Source: a bacterium
GTDB lineage: Bacteria; UBP15; UBA6099
Length of the DNA stretch: 21,649 bases
Reading direction: 5' to 3'
Assembly: GCA_029573925.1 (NCBI GenBank)
Contig: JAKQBV010000183.1
Coordinates: 1-21,649 of the forward strand
Shown here one piece after another: positions 13,975 to 21,541 of this stretch. The notes below the pieces were generated by a model. That model was not told where the DNA came from. It did not search any database and saw only the letters and a program-made list of their open reading frames with translations. A program made the translations under genes and the position numbers. Within the stretch, counting starts at the first letter, position 1; each line of letters starts with the position of its first letter.

Positions 13975-14037
13975 GTTTTTAGTCTCCTTGCGTCGGATTA
14001 GATGCTGTTTTATGCAAGCAACATCCGAATCAATATG

Positions 14038-14061
14038 CGATATGCTTATTGTTGCATATCG
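14038..14061. promoter_or_regulatory. Operator-like inverted repeat between ALDH1 and ALDH2 (ModE-type geometry)
   Basis: CGATATGC (14038-14045), 8 bp, GCATATCG (14054-14061): a perfect 8-bp inverted repeat. Viewed as CGATAT-N12-ATATCG it matches the half-site spacing of ModE operators (CGNTAT-N12-ATANCG). Its right arm overlaps the -35 of the ALDH2 promoter, so a bound protein should block it. Equivalent sites lie at 18048-18071 and 19942-19965. Confidence 0.75.
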
Positions 14062-14080
14062 GCTGTTTAGACATTATAAT
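14052..14080 (+). promoter_or_regulatory. ALDH2 promoter
   Basis: TTGCAT (14052-14057), 17 bp, TATAAT (14075-14080). The -10 is perfect and the -35 is half-consensus and embedded in the operator. Expected start near 14088, about 38 nt before the ATG. Confidence 0.68.
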
Positions 14081-14125
14081 CGCATTGAAACAGCATGAGA
14101 AGAACACAAGAAGAAAGAGAGATTA

Positions 14126-15700
14126 ATGATGGTTGAAAAAAATGGAAGCGCGAGAATGATAAAATCAATTAACCCGGCCACTCTTGAAGTGAACGCTGAA
14201 ATAGCCGCGACGCCGTTGGAGTCTGTGGCGGGAATAGTCGAGCAGGCGAGGAAGGCTCAGGAAAAGTGGGCGAGAGTTCCGCTTGAAAAAAGAATAGAGC
14301 TTTTGCAGCGGGCGAGGGAATATGTGATTTCGAATATTGACGAGATGGCGCGCGTTATTACACAGGACAACGGCAAAACCATTTTTGAATCGATGAACGC
14401 GGAAATCATGGCAATGCTGGACACAGTCGAATTCGTGTCGAAAAACGCTTCAAAAATTCTCGGAGACGAGCCTTTGAAAAACGCCATATTCACGCTCTCC
14501 GGCCTGAAAAGCAGGAATGTTTTCGAGCCTGCGGGGGTGTCTTGCGTCATATCCCCGTGGAATTTTCCGTTTGCCAACGCTTGGCAGGAGATTCCGATGG
14601 CTCTTGCGGCTGGAAACTCGGTTGTTCACAAGCCGGCTGAAATAACCGCATGGATAGGAGATCTCACGCGCAAGATATTCGAGGAGATCGGCGCTCCCGA
14701 AGGTCTTGTCTCCGTTGTGCAGGGAAGCGGTTCTAAACTTGGAGCGGAGATTCTCAAAGCCGGAGTGGACAATGTCGTATTTACAGGAAGCGTCCCGGTC
14801 GGCAAGAAACTCATGGCTATGTGCGCTGAAACATTGACTCCCGTGACGCTCGAACTGGGCGGGAAAGACCCATTCATCGTGATGGAAGACGCGGATGTGG
14901 AGCGGGCGGCGAACGGCGCGGTTTGGAGCGCGTTTTTCAATGCCGGGCAAGTCTGCGCGTCGGCGGAACGTTTTTACGTCCAAGACAAAATCGCAGACCG
15001 ATTTATTGATCTTGTCGTCAAGAAAACGAAGAGTCTGCGGCTTGGAAACGGGCTGGACAAGGAAACGGACATGGGCCCGATGATCAGCGAGGAGCAATTG
15101 GACATTGTCGATTCTCATGTGAAGGAAGCCATAGCCGCCGGCGCGCGCGCGCTGACAGGCGGCAAACGATGGGACGGTCTGCCCGGATTCTTTTATGAGC
15201 CTACGGTTCTTGTCGATGTCAACCATTCGATATCCTGCATGGTCGAAGAAACTTTCGGCCCAACAATGCCCATTATGAGGTTTTCATCCGAAGACGAAGC
15301 CGTCGCGCTTGCGAACGACACGCGTTTCGGGCTGACCGCGAGCGTGTGGACCCGAAGCAGGGAGCGTGCCGAGCGCATGTCGGAGCGCATTAAAGCCGGA
15401 ACAGTGACCGCCAACAACCATGCGCTCACAGCCGGTTTCGCGGTGTGTCCGTGGGGAGGCGTCAAAGAAAGCGGCATCGGTCGCGTGCATTCCGCTCACG
15501 GCCTCAAAGCGCAAACAACCATAAAGAACGTCACATTCCACAAGCCGATGTCGAGCAAAGATTTGTGGTGGCATCCCTATTCGGCAGAAAAGTTCAACGG
15601 CATGAAGTCGCTTCTTCACTTCCAGCACGCCAAAGGCCAAGGGAATAGGGCGGTTCATTTAATTAACACGGCAAAAATGTTTTTGAAATTTCTCAAATAG
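14126..15700 (+). CDS. ALDH2: aldehyde dehydrogenase with C-terminal LWWHPYS extension
   Basis: 524 residues, longer than usual. Catalytic set: N146 (VISPWNFPFA), K169 (VVHKPAE), E243 (TLELGGKDPFIV), C277 (NAGQVCASAERF) and EETFGPTMPIM. It is a close paralogue of ALDH3 (18337-19905): the catalytic residues fall at identical positions (146, 169, 243, 277) and long blocks agree, for example KDPFIV, GGKRWDGLPG and FAVCPWGG-x-KESGIGR. After the fold both have an extra tail with LWWHPYS and MKS, here ending in the basic-hydrophobic LINTAKMFLKFLK, which could touch the membrane. ATG 14126 or 14129 both fit the weak AAGAGAGA site upstream. It is regulated from a TATAAT promoter overlapping the shared operator, and divergent from ALDH1. 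The tail hints at a lipophilic or long-chain aldehyde, but this is inference. Confidence 0.9.
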   Translation: MMVEKNGSARMIKSINPATLEVNAEIAATPLESVAGIVEQARKAQEKWARVPLEKRIELLQRAREYVISNIDEMARVITQDNGKTIFESMNAEIMAMLDTVEFVSKNASKILGDEPLKNAIFTLSGLKSRNVFEPAGVSCVISPWNFPFANAWQEIPMALAAGNSVVHKPAEITAWIGDLTRKIFEEIGAPEGLVSVVQGSGSKLGAEILKAGVDNVVFTGSVPVGKKLMAMCAETLTPVTLELGGKDPFIVMEDADVERAANGAVWSAFFNAGQVCASAERFYVQDKIADRFIDLVVKKTKSLRLGNGLDKETDMGPMISEEQLDIVDSHVKEAIAAGARALTGGKRWDGLPGFFYEPTVLVDVNHSISCMVEETFGPTMPIMRFSSEDEAVALANDTRFGLTASVWTRSRERAERMSERIKAGTVTANNHALTAGFAVCPWGGVKESGIGRVHSAHGLKAQTTIKNVTFHKPMSSKDLWWHPYSAEKFNGMKSLLHFQHAKGQGNRAVHLINTAKMFLKFLK

Positions 15701-15809
15701 CATGAAGGCGCGCCGCCCGATAAAGGCTCTCGCTCGTTTTTTTATCAACAATATTCTCAACACGCGGCAATGAGGCTTGATGGCGAGAGCAGGGATGTTA
15801 GCGTGGCTT

Positions 15810-15838
15810 TTGCGCTGGCATATAACAAAAATTATGAT
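15810..15838 (+). promoter_or_regulatory. Promoter for the ModE-like regulator gene
   Basis: TTGCGC (15810-15815), 17 bp, TATGAT (15833-15838). The leader before ATG 15898 is about 50 nt. The A/T-rich stretch around the -10 contains ATAACA...TGTTAT but not the CGNTAT-N12-ATANCG arrangement seen at the other three promoters, so autoregulation is not evident. Confidence 0.6.
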
Positions 15839-15897
15839 ATTATTGTGTTATTAGTAAGCAGTCTGATAGACGGGGTTCGCTTGAAAGGCGAGTTCGC

Positions 15898-16251
15898 ATG
15901 AAGGTGCATGTAAAAATCTGGATTGAAGACGACGAAGGCGAATGCGTCATGGGCGATGGACGCCTTGAGCTTCTGAAAGCCGTGATGGAAACCGGCTCTC
16001 TTAAAGAAGCGGCGGACAAGCTTGGGATGTCGTACAGGTATGCGTGGGGGAAGATTCAGAAAATGGAAAAGAGATTGGGAATGCGGGTTATGGAGAGGCA
16101 AAAGGGAGGGAAAGAAGGCGGGGGAAGATCAGACCTGACGGAAGAGATGTCGGCGTTCATAGAATCGTATGAGAAGATGAAATCGGACATGGACAACATC
16201 TGTATTCGGGAATTTATCAAGATAAAGCCAAGTTGTTTCAGAAAGATATAA
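15898..16251 (+). CDS. Single-domain ModE-like winged-helix transcriptional regulator
   Basis: 117 residues matching the N-terminal DNA-binding domain of ModE/LysR-type regulators: a short beta-strand KVHVKIWIEDDEG, then LELLKAVMETGSLKEAADKL, GMSYRYAWGKIQKMEKRLG (helix-turn-helix and dimer helix) and a basic glycine-rich wing (RQKGGKEGGGRSDLTEE). There is no C-terminal MOP molybdate-binding domain, so it cannot sense molybdate in the E. coli manner. The last ~40 residues are a charged helix followed by CIREFIKIKPSCF, with two cysteines that could sense metal or redox state. It sits between the two divergent ALDH pairs and next to the hydrogenase genes. Three inverted repeats with ModE-operator geometry lie at the ALDH and hydrogenase promoters, making it their likely local regulator. 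The weak AAAGG at 15884-15888 fits the start chosen. Confidence 0.82.
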   Translation: MKVHVKIWIEDDEGECVMGDGRLELLKAVMETGSLKEAADKLGMSYRYAWGKIQKMEKRLGMRVMERQKGGKEGGGRSDLTEEMSAFIESYEKMKSDMDNICIREFIKIKPSCFRKI

Positions 16252-16286
16252 TCAACAAGCGTTTGCCAAAAAAGATTTACTGAGGA

Positions 16287-16664
16287 TTATTCTTCGTAAG
16301 GATATGTCAGGCTTTCGAATTCAGACGCGCGCGGATTAACCGCTTGAATTCCCAGCCGTTTAACATTTTCCGATTTGTCTCTGAAACGCATGTGCAACAA
16401 CTCATGCGCTTTGTGCCCTCCTACATCTCCAAGCCAATTTTCATAGAGCGCCTGCACCTGAAGATTGTCCTGTGATGCTCTAATGCCGAATTTGCCGTCT
16501 GCGGCATAAACACCGTTGATGCGCTCGTTCATATGGCTTTTATAACTTGTTTCTGATGCGTATGCGCAGGGGATAAAAGCAAAATTTAAACCAATGATAG
16601 TCGCTCCTGCGACAGTTCCACAGGTTTTGATAAAGTCTCGCCGAGTGATAGTGATATTATCCAT
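16287..16664 (-). CDS. hydB: Periplasmic [FeFe]-hydrogenase small subunit with Tat signal
   Basis: 125 residues, the HydB/iron-hydrogenase small-subunit family. The N-terminus is a twin-arginine leader, ITRRDFIKTCGTVAGATIIG followed by a hydrophobic core, with likely cleavage after AYA at residue 36. The mature part has the family block DGKFGIRASQDNLQVQALY and HKAHELLHMRF, which wraps around the large subunit. In Desulfovibrio this subunit carries the only export signal and takes the folded large subunit through the Tat pore. The same arrangement here implies a periplasmic enzyme. It follows the large-subunit gene by 11 bp on the same transcript, with TAAGGAGCG before its ATG. The C-terminus (FESLTYPYEE) is short and intact. 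Confidence 0.93.
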   Translation of the reverse strand: MDNITITRRDFIKTCGTVAGATIIGLNFAFIPCAYASETSYKSHMNERINGVYAADGKFGIRASQDNLQVQALYENWLGDVGGHKAHELLHMRFRDKSENVKRLGIQAVNPRASEFESLTYPYEE

Positions 16665-16675
16665 GATATCGCTCC

Positions 16676-17929
16676 TTAAACATTATTGGAAAGACGATTT
16701 TTTAGTTGAGCAAGAAACTTGTCCCTCTTTTCACCTTCTACCATTTGCACGTCAGGCAATATCGGCTGTCCTCCGCCCATGACACAACCTCCGGGGCATG
16801 CCATAAATTCAATAAAATGCCATGGCGCATTTCCAGCTTTGACGATGTCACAGATTTGTTTGAAGCGTTTGGCTCCATGCGCAACGGCTACTTTAACGTC
16901 AGTTCCGTTGATATTGACATTGGCTTCCTTGACCCCTCGAAGCCCTCTGACCGCTTTGAAATCTAAAGACGGAGGCTTTTGTTTAGCGACTGCTTCGTAA
17001 GCGAAACGCAGGGCGGCCTCCATAACTCCGCCAGTGACACCGAAGATTGTGGCGGCTCCTGTTGAATCGCCCATAAGCTCGTCTCTGTCGCCGTCGGGAA
17101 GATTATTAAAATCCAAGCCGGCCTTTTTTATCATATATGCCAGTTCCCGAGTGTCGATTGTTGCGTCTATGTCCTGATACCCTGAAGACCGAAGCTCAGG
17201 CCTCATGCCTTCGTATTTCTTTGCGACGCACGGCATAACGGAAACCACATACATTTTTGCAGGGTTATATTTTCGAATTTCCGCCCCATAGGTTTTTGAC
17301 AGGGCGCCGCACATGCCTATGGGCGATTTTGCCGATGACATGTTAGGTATGAGTTCCGGATAGAAGCTCTCTATGTACTTTTGCCAACCCGGACAACAGG
17401 AAGTAAATTGCGGCAAGGGCGAATCAATTTTCCCTAACAGTCTTTCCAGAAACTCATGGCCTTCCTCCCATATTGTCAGGTCGGCGGCGAATTCATTGTC
17501 CCATACATGGTCGAAACCCAATTCCTTAAATGCGGATATCATCTTGCCTGTGGTAACGGAGCCTATTTTCATGCCAAAAGGCTCGCCTAGAGCATAACGC
17601 ACAGCCGGGGCCGGGATTGCAACCTTAATAAGATTATTGTCTTTAAGCTTATTCTCTATGTCTGAGACCCATGACTGTGTCTCATAGATTGCGCCCATAG
17701 GGCAATGAGCCAGACATTGTCCGCAGTTAATGCAAATTTCCTTATGAGGTATCTTGTGCGGTTCGCCGGAAGCGCCGAATATGGCGTTGGTAGGGCAGTA
17801 ATTTTGGCAAACATCGCACCCGACGCATTTCTCCTCGTCGATCTGAACGAAATGAATCGAATCTGGGTCAATTCCCGGATGTGGAAATGAATCCTCGTAG
17901 TAAATGTTTTCAATTGCTATTCTACCCAT
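16676..17929 (-). CDS. hydA: Periplasmic [FeFe]-hydrogenase large (catalytic) subunit
   Basis: 417 residues. Two ferredoxin-type [4Fe-4S] motifs (C35-x2-C38-x2-C41-x3-C45, CVGCDVCQNYCP; C66-x2-C69-x2-C72-x3-C76, CINCGQCLAHCP) feed an H-cluster domain with L1 FTSCCPGWQKY (proton-relay C178, ligand C179), L2 VMPCVAKKYE (C234) and L3 FMACPGGCVMGGG (C378, C382). By my recollection these residue numbers equal those of Desulfovibrio desulfuricans HydA, so this is the two-subunit periplasmic type that takes up or evolves H2 with cytochrome c or similar partners. It carries no signal of its own and is exported with HydB. The maturases HydE, HydF and HydG are not in the window and must be encoded elsewhere. 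It has a strong AAGGAGG site, and a promoter with operator at 18048-18103. Its base composition looks more A/T-rich than the housekeeping block, compatible with transfer. Confidence 0.96.
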   Translation of the reverse strand: MGRIAIENIYYEDSFPHPGIDPDSIHFVQIDEEKCVGCDVCQNYCPTNAIFGASGEPHKIPHKEICINCGQCLAHCPMGAIYETQSWVSDIENKLKDNNLIKVAIPAPAVRYALGEPFGMKIGSVTTGKMISAFKELGFDHVWDNEFAADLTIWEEGHEFLERLLGKIDSPLPQFTSCCPGWQKYIESFYPELIPNMSSAKSPIGMCGALSKTYGAEIRKYNPAKMYVVSVMPCVAKKYEGMRPELRSSGYQDIDATIDTRELAYMIKKAGLDFNNLPDGDRDELMGDSTGAATIFGVTGGVMEAALRFAYEAVAKQKPPSLDFKAVRGLRGVKEANVNINGTDVKVAVAHGAKRFKQICDIVKAGNAPWHFIEFMACPGGCVMGGGQPILPDVQMVEGEKRDKFLAQLKNRLSNNV

Positions 17930-18047
17930 ATAGCCTCCTTGTGTTGTTTGAAAACACCTTGCGTGAACAGTTCTTAATCAGCCGAGCCTTTCGATTGATT
18001 CTTGTATGACAACTAGCGCCAATCGTCTTTTTTGTTTCAACACGCTG

Positions 18048-18071
18048 CGTTATGTTCTTGCGTGCATAACG
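18048..18071. promoter_or_regulatory. Operator-like inverted repeat at the hydrogenase transcription start
   Basis: CGTTATGT (18048-18055), 8 bp, GCATAACG (18064-18071). Viewed as CGTTAT-N12-ATAACG it is a perfect ModE-type half-site pair with the same spacing as the sites at 14038 and 19942. It covers the expected start point just downstream of the hydrogenase -10, so binding should repress or modulate hydAB. Confidence 0.72.
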
Positions 18072-18074
18072 ACT

Positions 18075-18103
18075 AATATAATGACACAAATCGTAAATGT
18101 CAA
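18075..18103 (-). promoter_or_regulatory. Near-consensus promoter for hydAB
   Basis: On the minus strand TTGACA (18098-18103), 17 bp, TATATT (18075-18080). The -35 is perfect and the -10 is 5 of 6. Transcription would start near 18068, leaving a long ~140-nt leader before hydA. The 17930-18336 gap is otherwise without a convincing gene; a 34-codon minus-strand stretch (GIFHLEIDGDIADIEFVAKE, stop at ~18146) may be a remnant. Confidence 0.78.
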
Positions 18104-18336
18104 TACGCCAATAGAAAAATTAAATGGCTGTCATCGACAACGCCTATGGCGACGCTTTTTCTTTAGCGACGAATTCAATGTCTGCGATATCGCCATCAAT
18201 TTCGAGATGGAATATTCCGAAAGCGGAAAAAGGCTTAGGCCGCGAGAGTTAACATGCCCATCCGTGTGTTGCAGGGTTTTATTCGGCATAGTCAAATCAA
18301 AGACCGGTATGTCTTGTTCAGGTATTCAGTTAAATT

Positions 18337-19905
18337 CTATTTGCAGACGACGGTTTTTGCGGCTTCTGTCGCGGATGAGAATTTGTTAATAACGCCTTTT
18401 CCATAGAAAGCGCCGGCCATTGATTTCATGCGTTTGTACGCGGTTTCCGAATATGGATGCCACCATAAGTTATTGGTGAATCTCGGAGAAGTCACACATA
18501 TATTCTTGATGTTGGCGAACTCGCAAAGGCCGTGGGTCGAATGCGTTCTGCCTATGCCGCTTTCTTTCGGGCCGCCCCAAGGGCACACCGCAAATCCGTA
18601 TGTGTATTCGCAGTCGTTCACTGTAGCGCACCCAGTGACGATGCGTCGGCAAATATCTTCAGCCCTCTTCTCGTTTCTAGACCATACGCTGGCGGTCAGA
18701 GCGAATCTACTGTCATTGGCCATCTCGACCGCCTCGTCGATGTCGGAGTAGGTCATTATCGGCATCGTAGGCCCGAAAGTTTCTTCGACCATGCAGGACA
18801 TCGAATGGTCGACATCGACAAGAACCGTCGGCTCAAAAAAGTATCCCGGCAAACCGTCCCAGCGTTTGCCGCCCGCTAGAACTTTCGCCCCTTTGCCGAC
18901 AGCATCGTTTATGTGCTCTTCGACGGTCAAAATTTGGCTCTCGCTAATCACCGGGCCCATGTCGGTGGAAAAATTTCGTCCGTCGCCCAATCGCAGTTGC
19001 CGTGTTTTTGCGACCACGAGATCGGTGAATTTGCCGGCGATTTTCCTGTGGACGTAAACTCTTTCCACCGAAGCGCAAACCTGCCCGGCGTTCACAAAAG
19101 CTCCCCACACCGCGCCGGAAGACGCGCGCTCAAGGTCGGCGTCTTCCAATACGATGAATGGGTCTTTTCCTCCCAATTCTAATGTGATGGGCGTGAGCGT
19201 TTCTCCGGCTCTCTTCATAAGATGTTTGCCTACAGGCACGCTTCCGGTGAAAGCCACCCTGTTGACGCCCGAATCCATAATTGCTTCGCCTATGACTCCG
19301 CCGCTGCCTTGAATGACATTTAACACCCCTTCGGGAAAACCCGCGTTCTCAAACAAATCCCTGATAAGCTCTCCAACGACGGCGGTCAGCGCCGCGGGTT
19401 TAAAAACCACTGTGTTGCCGACGATGAGAGCCATTAGGATTTGCGTGACCGGGATGGCGAAAGGAAAGTTCCACGGCGCGATTATCGCCACTACGCCCAG
19501 CGGTTCATAAAGCACCGAGCTGCGTATTCCGAGGACGCCGAAAAGAGGATGAGACAGCTTCTCAGAGCGAAGGGCGGAACGCGCTTCTCTTTCGCAGAAA
19601 CGAAGCATGTCCAAAGCCGGGTATATCTCTGAGTTGACAGATTCGACAAGAGTTTTGCCGTTGTCAATGGTTATCGTCTCTGCGATTGAATCAATATTGG
19701 CGATTATTTGGTCGTTGAGTTTCTGAAAATAGCGCAACCTGCCCGAGATTCCAATCGAGGCCCATTTCTTTTGCGCTTCGCGAGCTTTTTCCACAACGCC
19801 CAGCACATCTTTAGCGGACATGGCCGGGACTTCTCGTATCAATTCCAATGTGGCCGGATTCATCGCCCTAATAACCCCTGCGCTTTGATTGTTTGTGTTC
19901 GTCAT
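18337..19905 (-). CDS. ALDH3: aldehyde dehydrogenase, paralogue of ALDH2 with LWWHPYS tail
   Basis: 522 residues with an intact catalytic set: N146 (IIAPWNFPFA), K169 (VVFKPAALT), E243 (TLELGGKDPFIV), C277 (NAGQVCASVERV) and EETFGPTMPIM. It aligns essentially without gaps to ALDH2 through the catalytic core and shares the extended tail (NLWWHPYSETAYKRMKSM). The last ~25 residues differ (INKFSSATEAAKTVVCK, less hydrophobic). The two genes therefore come from a duplication within or before this cluster, followed by divergence. GGGGAGGGA precedes the ATG. The gene is divergent from ALDH4 over a 120-bp region holding a ModE-type inverted repeat. It lies downstream of, and in the same direction as, no other gene, so it is transcribed alone towards the hydrogenase control region. 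Aldehyde specificity is unknown. Confidence 0.9.
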   Translation of the reverse strand: MTNTNNQSAGVIRAMNPATLELIREVPAMSAKDVLGVVEKAREAQKKWASIGISGRLRYFQKLNDQIIANIDSIAETITIDNGKTLVESVNSEIYPALDMLRFCEREARSALRSEKLSHPLFGVLGIRSSVLYEPLGVVAIIAPWNFPFAIPVTQILMALIVGNTVVFKPAALTAVVGELIRDLFENAGFPEGVLNVIQGSGGVIGEAIMDSGVNRVAFTGSVPVGKHLMKRAGETLTPITLELGGKDPFIVLEDADLERASSGAVWGAFVNAGQVCASVERVYVHRKIAGKFTDLVVAKTRQLRLGDGRNFSTDMGPVISESQILTVEEHINDAVGKGAKVLAGGKRWDGLPGYFFEPTVLVDVDHSMSCMVEETFGPTMPIMTYSDIDEAVEMANDSRFALTASVWSRNEKRAEDICRRIVTGCATVNDCEYTYGFAVCPWGGPKESGIGRTHSTHGLCEFANIKNICVTSPRFTNNLWWHPYSETAYKRMKSMAGAFYGKGVINKFSSATEAAKTVVCK

Positions 19906-19941
19906 GTTGCCAATCCCTCCCCTTATTTACATGATATCATC

Positions 19942-19965
19942 CGACATGCTTGAAAAAGCATATCG
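19942..19965. promoter_or_regulatory. Operator-like inverted repeat between ALDH3 and ALDH4
   Basis: CGACATGC (19942-19949), 8 bp, GCATATCG (19958-19965): the right arm is identical to the ALDH1/ALDH2 site and the left arm differs by one base. The half-site spacing is the same (N12 between CGACAT and ATATCG). It covers the -35/spacer of the ALDH4 promoter. A further half-site, GCATATGTC (19975-19983), and a 10-bp palindrome, ATGATATCAT (19931-19940), flank it. Confidence 0.7.
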
Positions 19966-19978
19966 TGTGCGTTAGCAT
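19950..19978 (+). promoter_or_regulatory. Probable ALDH4 promoter
   Basis: TTGAAA (19950-19955), 17 bp, TAGCAT (19973-19978). The operator arms overlap the -35 and spacer. The leader is ~40 nt, with TAGGAG (20015-20020) before the ATG. Confidence 0.5.
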
Positions 19979-20025
19979 ATGTCAAATGGAATAAATCGGT
20001 TGCGGCCGTCTCGATAGGAGCGCTT

Positions 20026-21414
20026 ATGAAGAACAAATTAGTAGTAGAAAACCCTGCCACAAATGAAGTCTCTTATGAAGTCGAAGCGATGACGGAAAAA
20101 GAAATCCGCGAGGCGGCTAAACGGGCTGTTAAAGCTCAATCGGAGTGGAAAAGCGCGCCGGTCAAGGAAAGAGTGGAATTGGTTGAAAGGTTCATAGCCT
20201 GTCTCTTTTCGGAAAGAAGAAGGATTTCCGAGGAAATGACGCTTCAAATGGGAAAACCTCTCTGGCAAGCCGACAGGGAAGTGGACGGATGCGCGAAAAG
20301 AGCGCTCCACATGGCTTCGATTGCCGAAGACTCGCTTAAAGACATAATGATACAATCGGATGACTCCGGGTTCATGAAAATCGCTCTGGAGCCGAAGGGC
20401 GTTATTCTGGATATAGCATCTTGGAATTATCCGCTGATGGTAGCGGTAAGCGCGGTGGCTCCGGCGGTTCTCGCCGGGAATGCTGTGTTGCTTAAACACT
20501 CCAGCCAGACGCCTCTTTGCGGGATAGCGTTCGAGGAGTTTTTTAGGAAAGCCGGAGCGCCAGAGGGACTAGTCACGGCAATAACCGCCTCGCGCGTTGA
20601 CGCAGACGTCCTTTTTGATCTGCCTGAGATCAGATCCGTATTTTTTACCGGTTCGGTGGAGGCCGGTTACACGGTGAACAGGCGGGCATCGGGCTTGATT
20701 GCGGATGTGGGGCTTGAGCTTGGGGGCAAAGACCCCGCTTATGTCCGGAGCGACGCCGATATAGCGTCTATTATTCCGATTCTTGCTGACGCCGCTTTCT
20801 ACAACACGGGGCAGAGCTGTTGCGCCGTCGAAAGAATCTATGTTCACTCAAGTTTATATGAGGAATTTGTCGAAGCATTCACGAAAGAAGTAAAAACATA
20901 CAAAGTCGGCGACCCCATGGAAAAGGACACATATATCGGGCCTCTGACTCAAAAAAAGCAGGTCGGCGTGTTGTGCAGGCAAGTGGAAGACGCGACCGCC
21001 AAAGGCGCTTCTGTTATTCTGGGCGGCAACGCGACATCGGTCGCCGGAAAGGGCAACTATTTTGAGCCGACAGTGATAACGAATACAAATCACGACATGC
21101 TGGTTATGACGGAGGAGAGCTTCGGGCCGATTATCGGCATAATGCCGGTGAGCGGAGACGAACAAGCGCTAGAGCTTATGAATGACAGCAAATACGGTTT
21201 GACAGCTTCGATATGGACGGAGGATTTCGAGTTTGCGGTCGAATTTGGCAGGCGAATAGAAACAGGCACTGTGTATATGAACCGCGCCGACGCCGTAGCT
21301 CCGGAGCTTTCGTGGACCGGCGTTAAAGACAGCGGGAAGGGTTGCACGTTGTCTCGCATAGGGTTCTTGAATATGACTCAGCCGAAAAGCTACAATTTCA
21401 AGTTAAGCAAATAG
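20026..21414 (+). CDS. ALDH4: aldehyde dehydrogenase, short form
   Basis: 462 residues, of the compact soluble type with no N-terminal oligomerisation extension and no LWWHPYS tail. Catalytic residues are N134 (DIASWNYPL), K157 (VLLKHSSQTP), E231 (GLELGGKDPAYV) and C265 in NTGQSCCAVERIYV, with an adjacent second cysteine C266. EESFGPIIGIM and TGVKDSGKGCTLSRIGF close the fold. The pattern (KHSSQTP, GQSCC, GKDPAYV) recalls succinate-semialdehyde or lactaldehyde-type enzymes of anaerobes, but no substrate can be assigned. It is divergent from ALDH3 under the shared ModE-type operator, mirroring the ALDH1/ALDH2 arrangement. The ATG has TAGGAG six bases upstream. No gene is visible between its stop and the insertion-sequence end at 21511. 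Confidence 0.9.
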   Translation: MKNKLVVENPATNEVSYEVEAMTEKEIREAAKRAVKAQSEWKSAPVKERVELVERFIACLFSERRRISEEMTLQMGKPLWQADREVDGCAKRALHMASIAEDSLKDIMIQSDDSGFMKIALEPKGVILDIASWNYPLMVAVSAVAPAVLAGNAVLLKHSSQTPLCGIAFEEFFRKAGAPEGLVTAITASRVDADVLFDLPEIRSVFFTGSVEAGYTVNRRASGLIADVGLELGGKDPAYVRSDADIASIIPILADAAFYNTGQSCCAVERIYVHSSLYEEFVEAFTKEVKTYKVGDPMEKDTYIGPLTQKKQVGVLCRQVEDATAKGASVILGGNATSVAGKGNYFEPTVITNTNHDMLVMTEESFGPIIGIMPVSGDEQALELMNDSKYGLTASIWTEDFEFAVEFGRRIETGTVYMNRADAVAPELSWTGVKDSGKGCTLSRIGFLNMTQPKSYNFKLSK

Positions 21415-21510
21415 GAGCGGCATGTAAGTCGTGACAGGGGCGCGGTTTCCGCGGTTTGTTTTCATCGACAGCTTTATTTCCCTTGTGAGAAATCCGGCGA
21501 GGTTATAAAG

Positions 21511-21541
21511 TTTCCTGATTCCCCCTAATTTTCAGATAGTG
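21511..21541 (-). repeat. IS1595-type terminal inverted repeat, 3' end of right copy
   Basis: TTTCCTGATTCCCCCT (21511-21526) is the exact reverse complement of 126-141, and ATAGTG (21536-21541) matches the CACTAT at 111-116. It includes the transposase stop codon (21525-21527), as in compact insertion sequences. The element body lies to the right. Confidence 0.7.

Noticed and set aside
14450..15226. 258-aa minus-strand open frame
   Set aside because: Antisense of ALDH2 with low-complexity Arg/His-rich translation typical of shadows.
15726..15790. GCTCTCGC...GCGAGAGC inverted repeat after ALDH2
   Set aside because: The arms are only 8 bp and 49 bp apart; not a credible terminator or operator.
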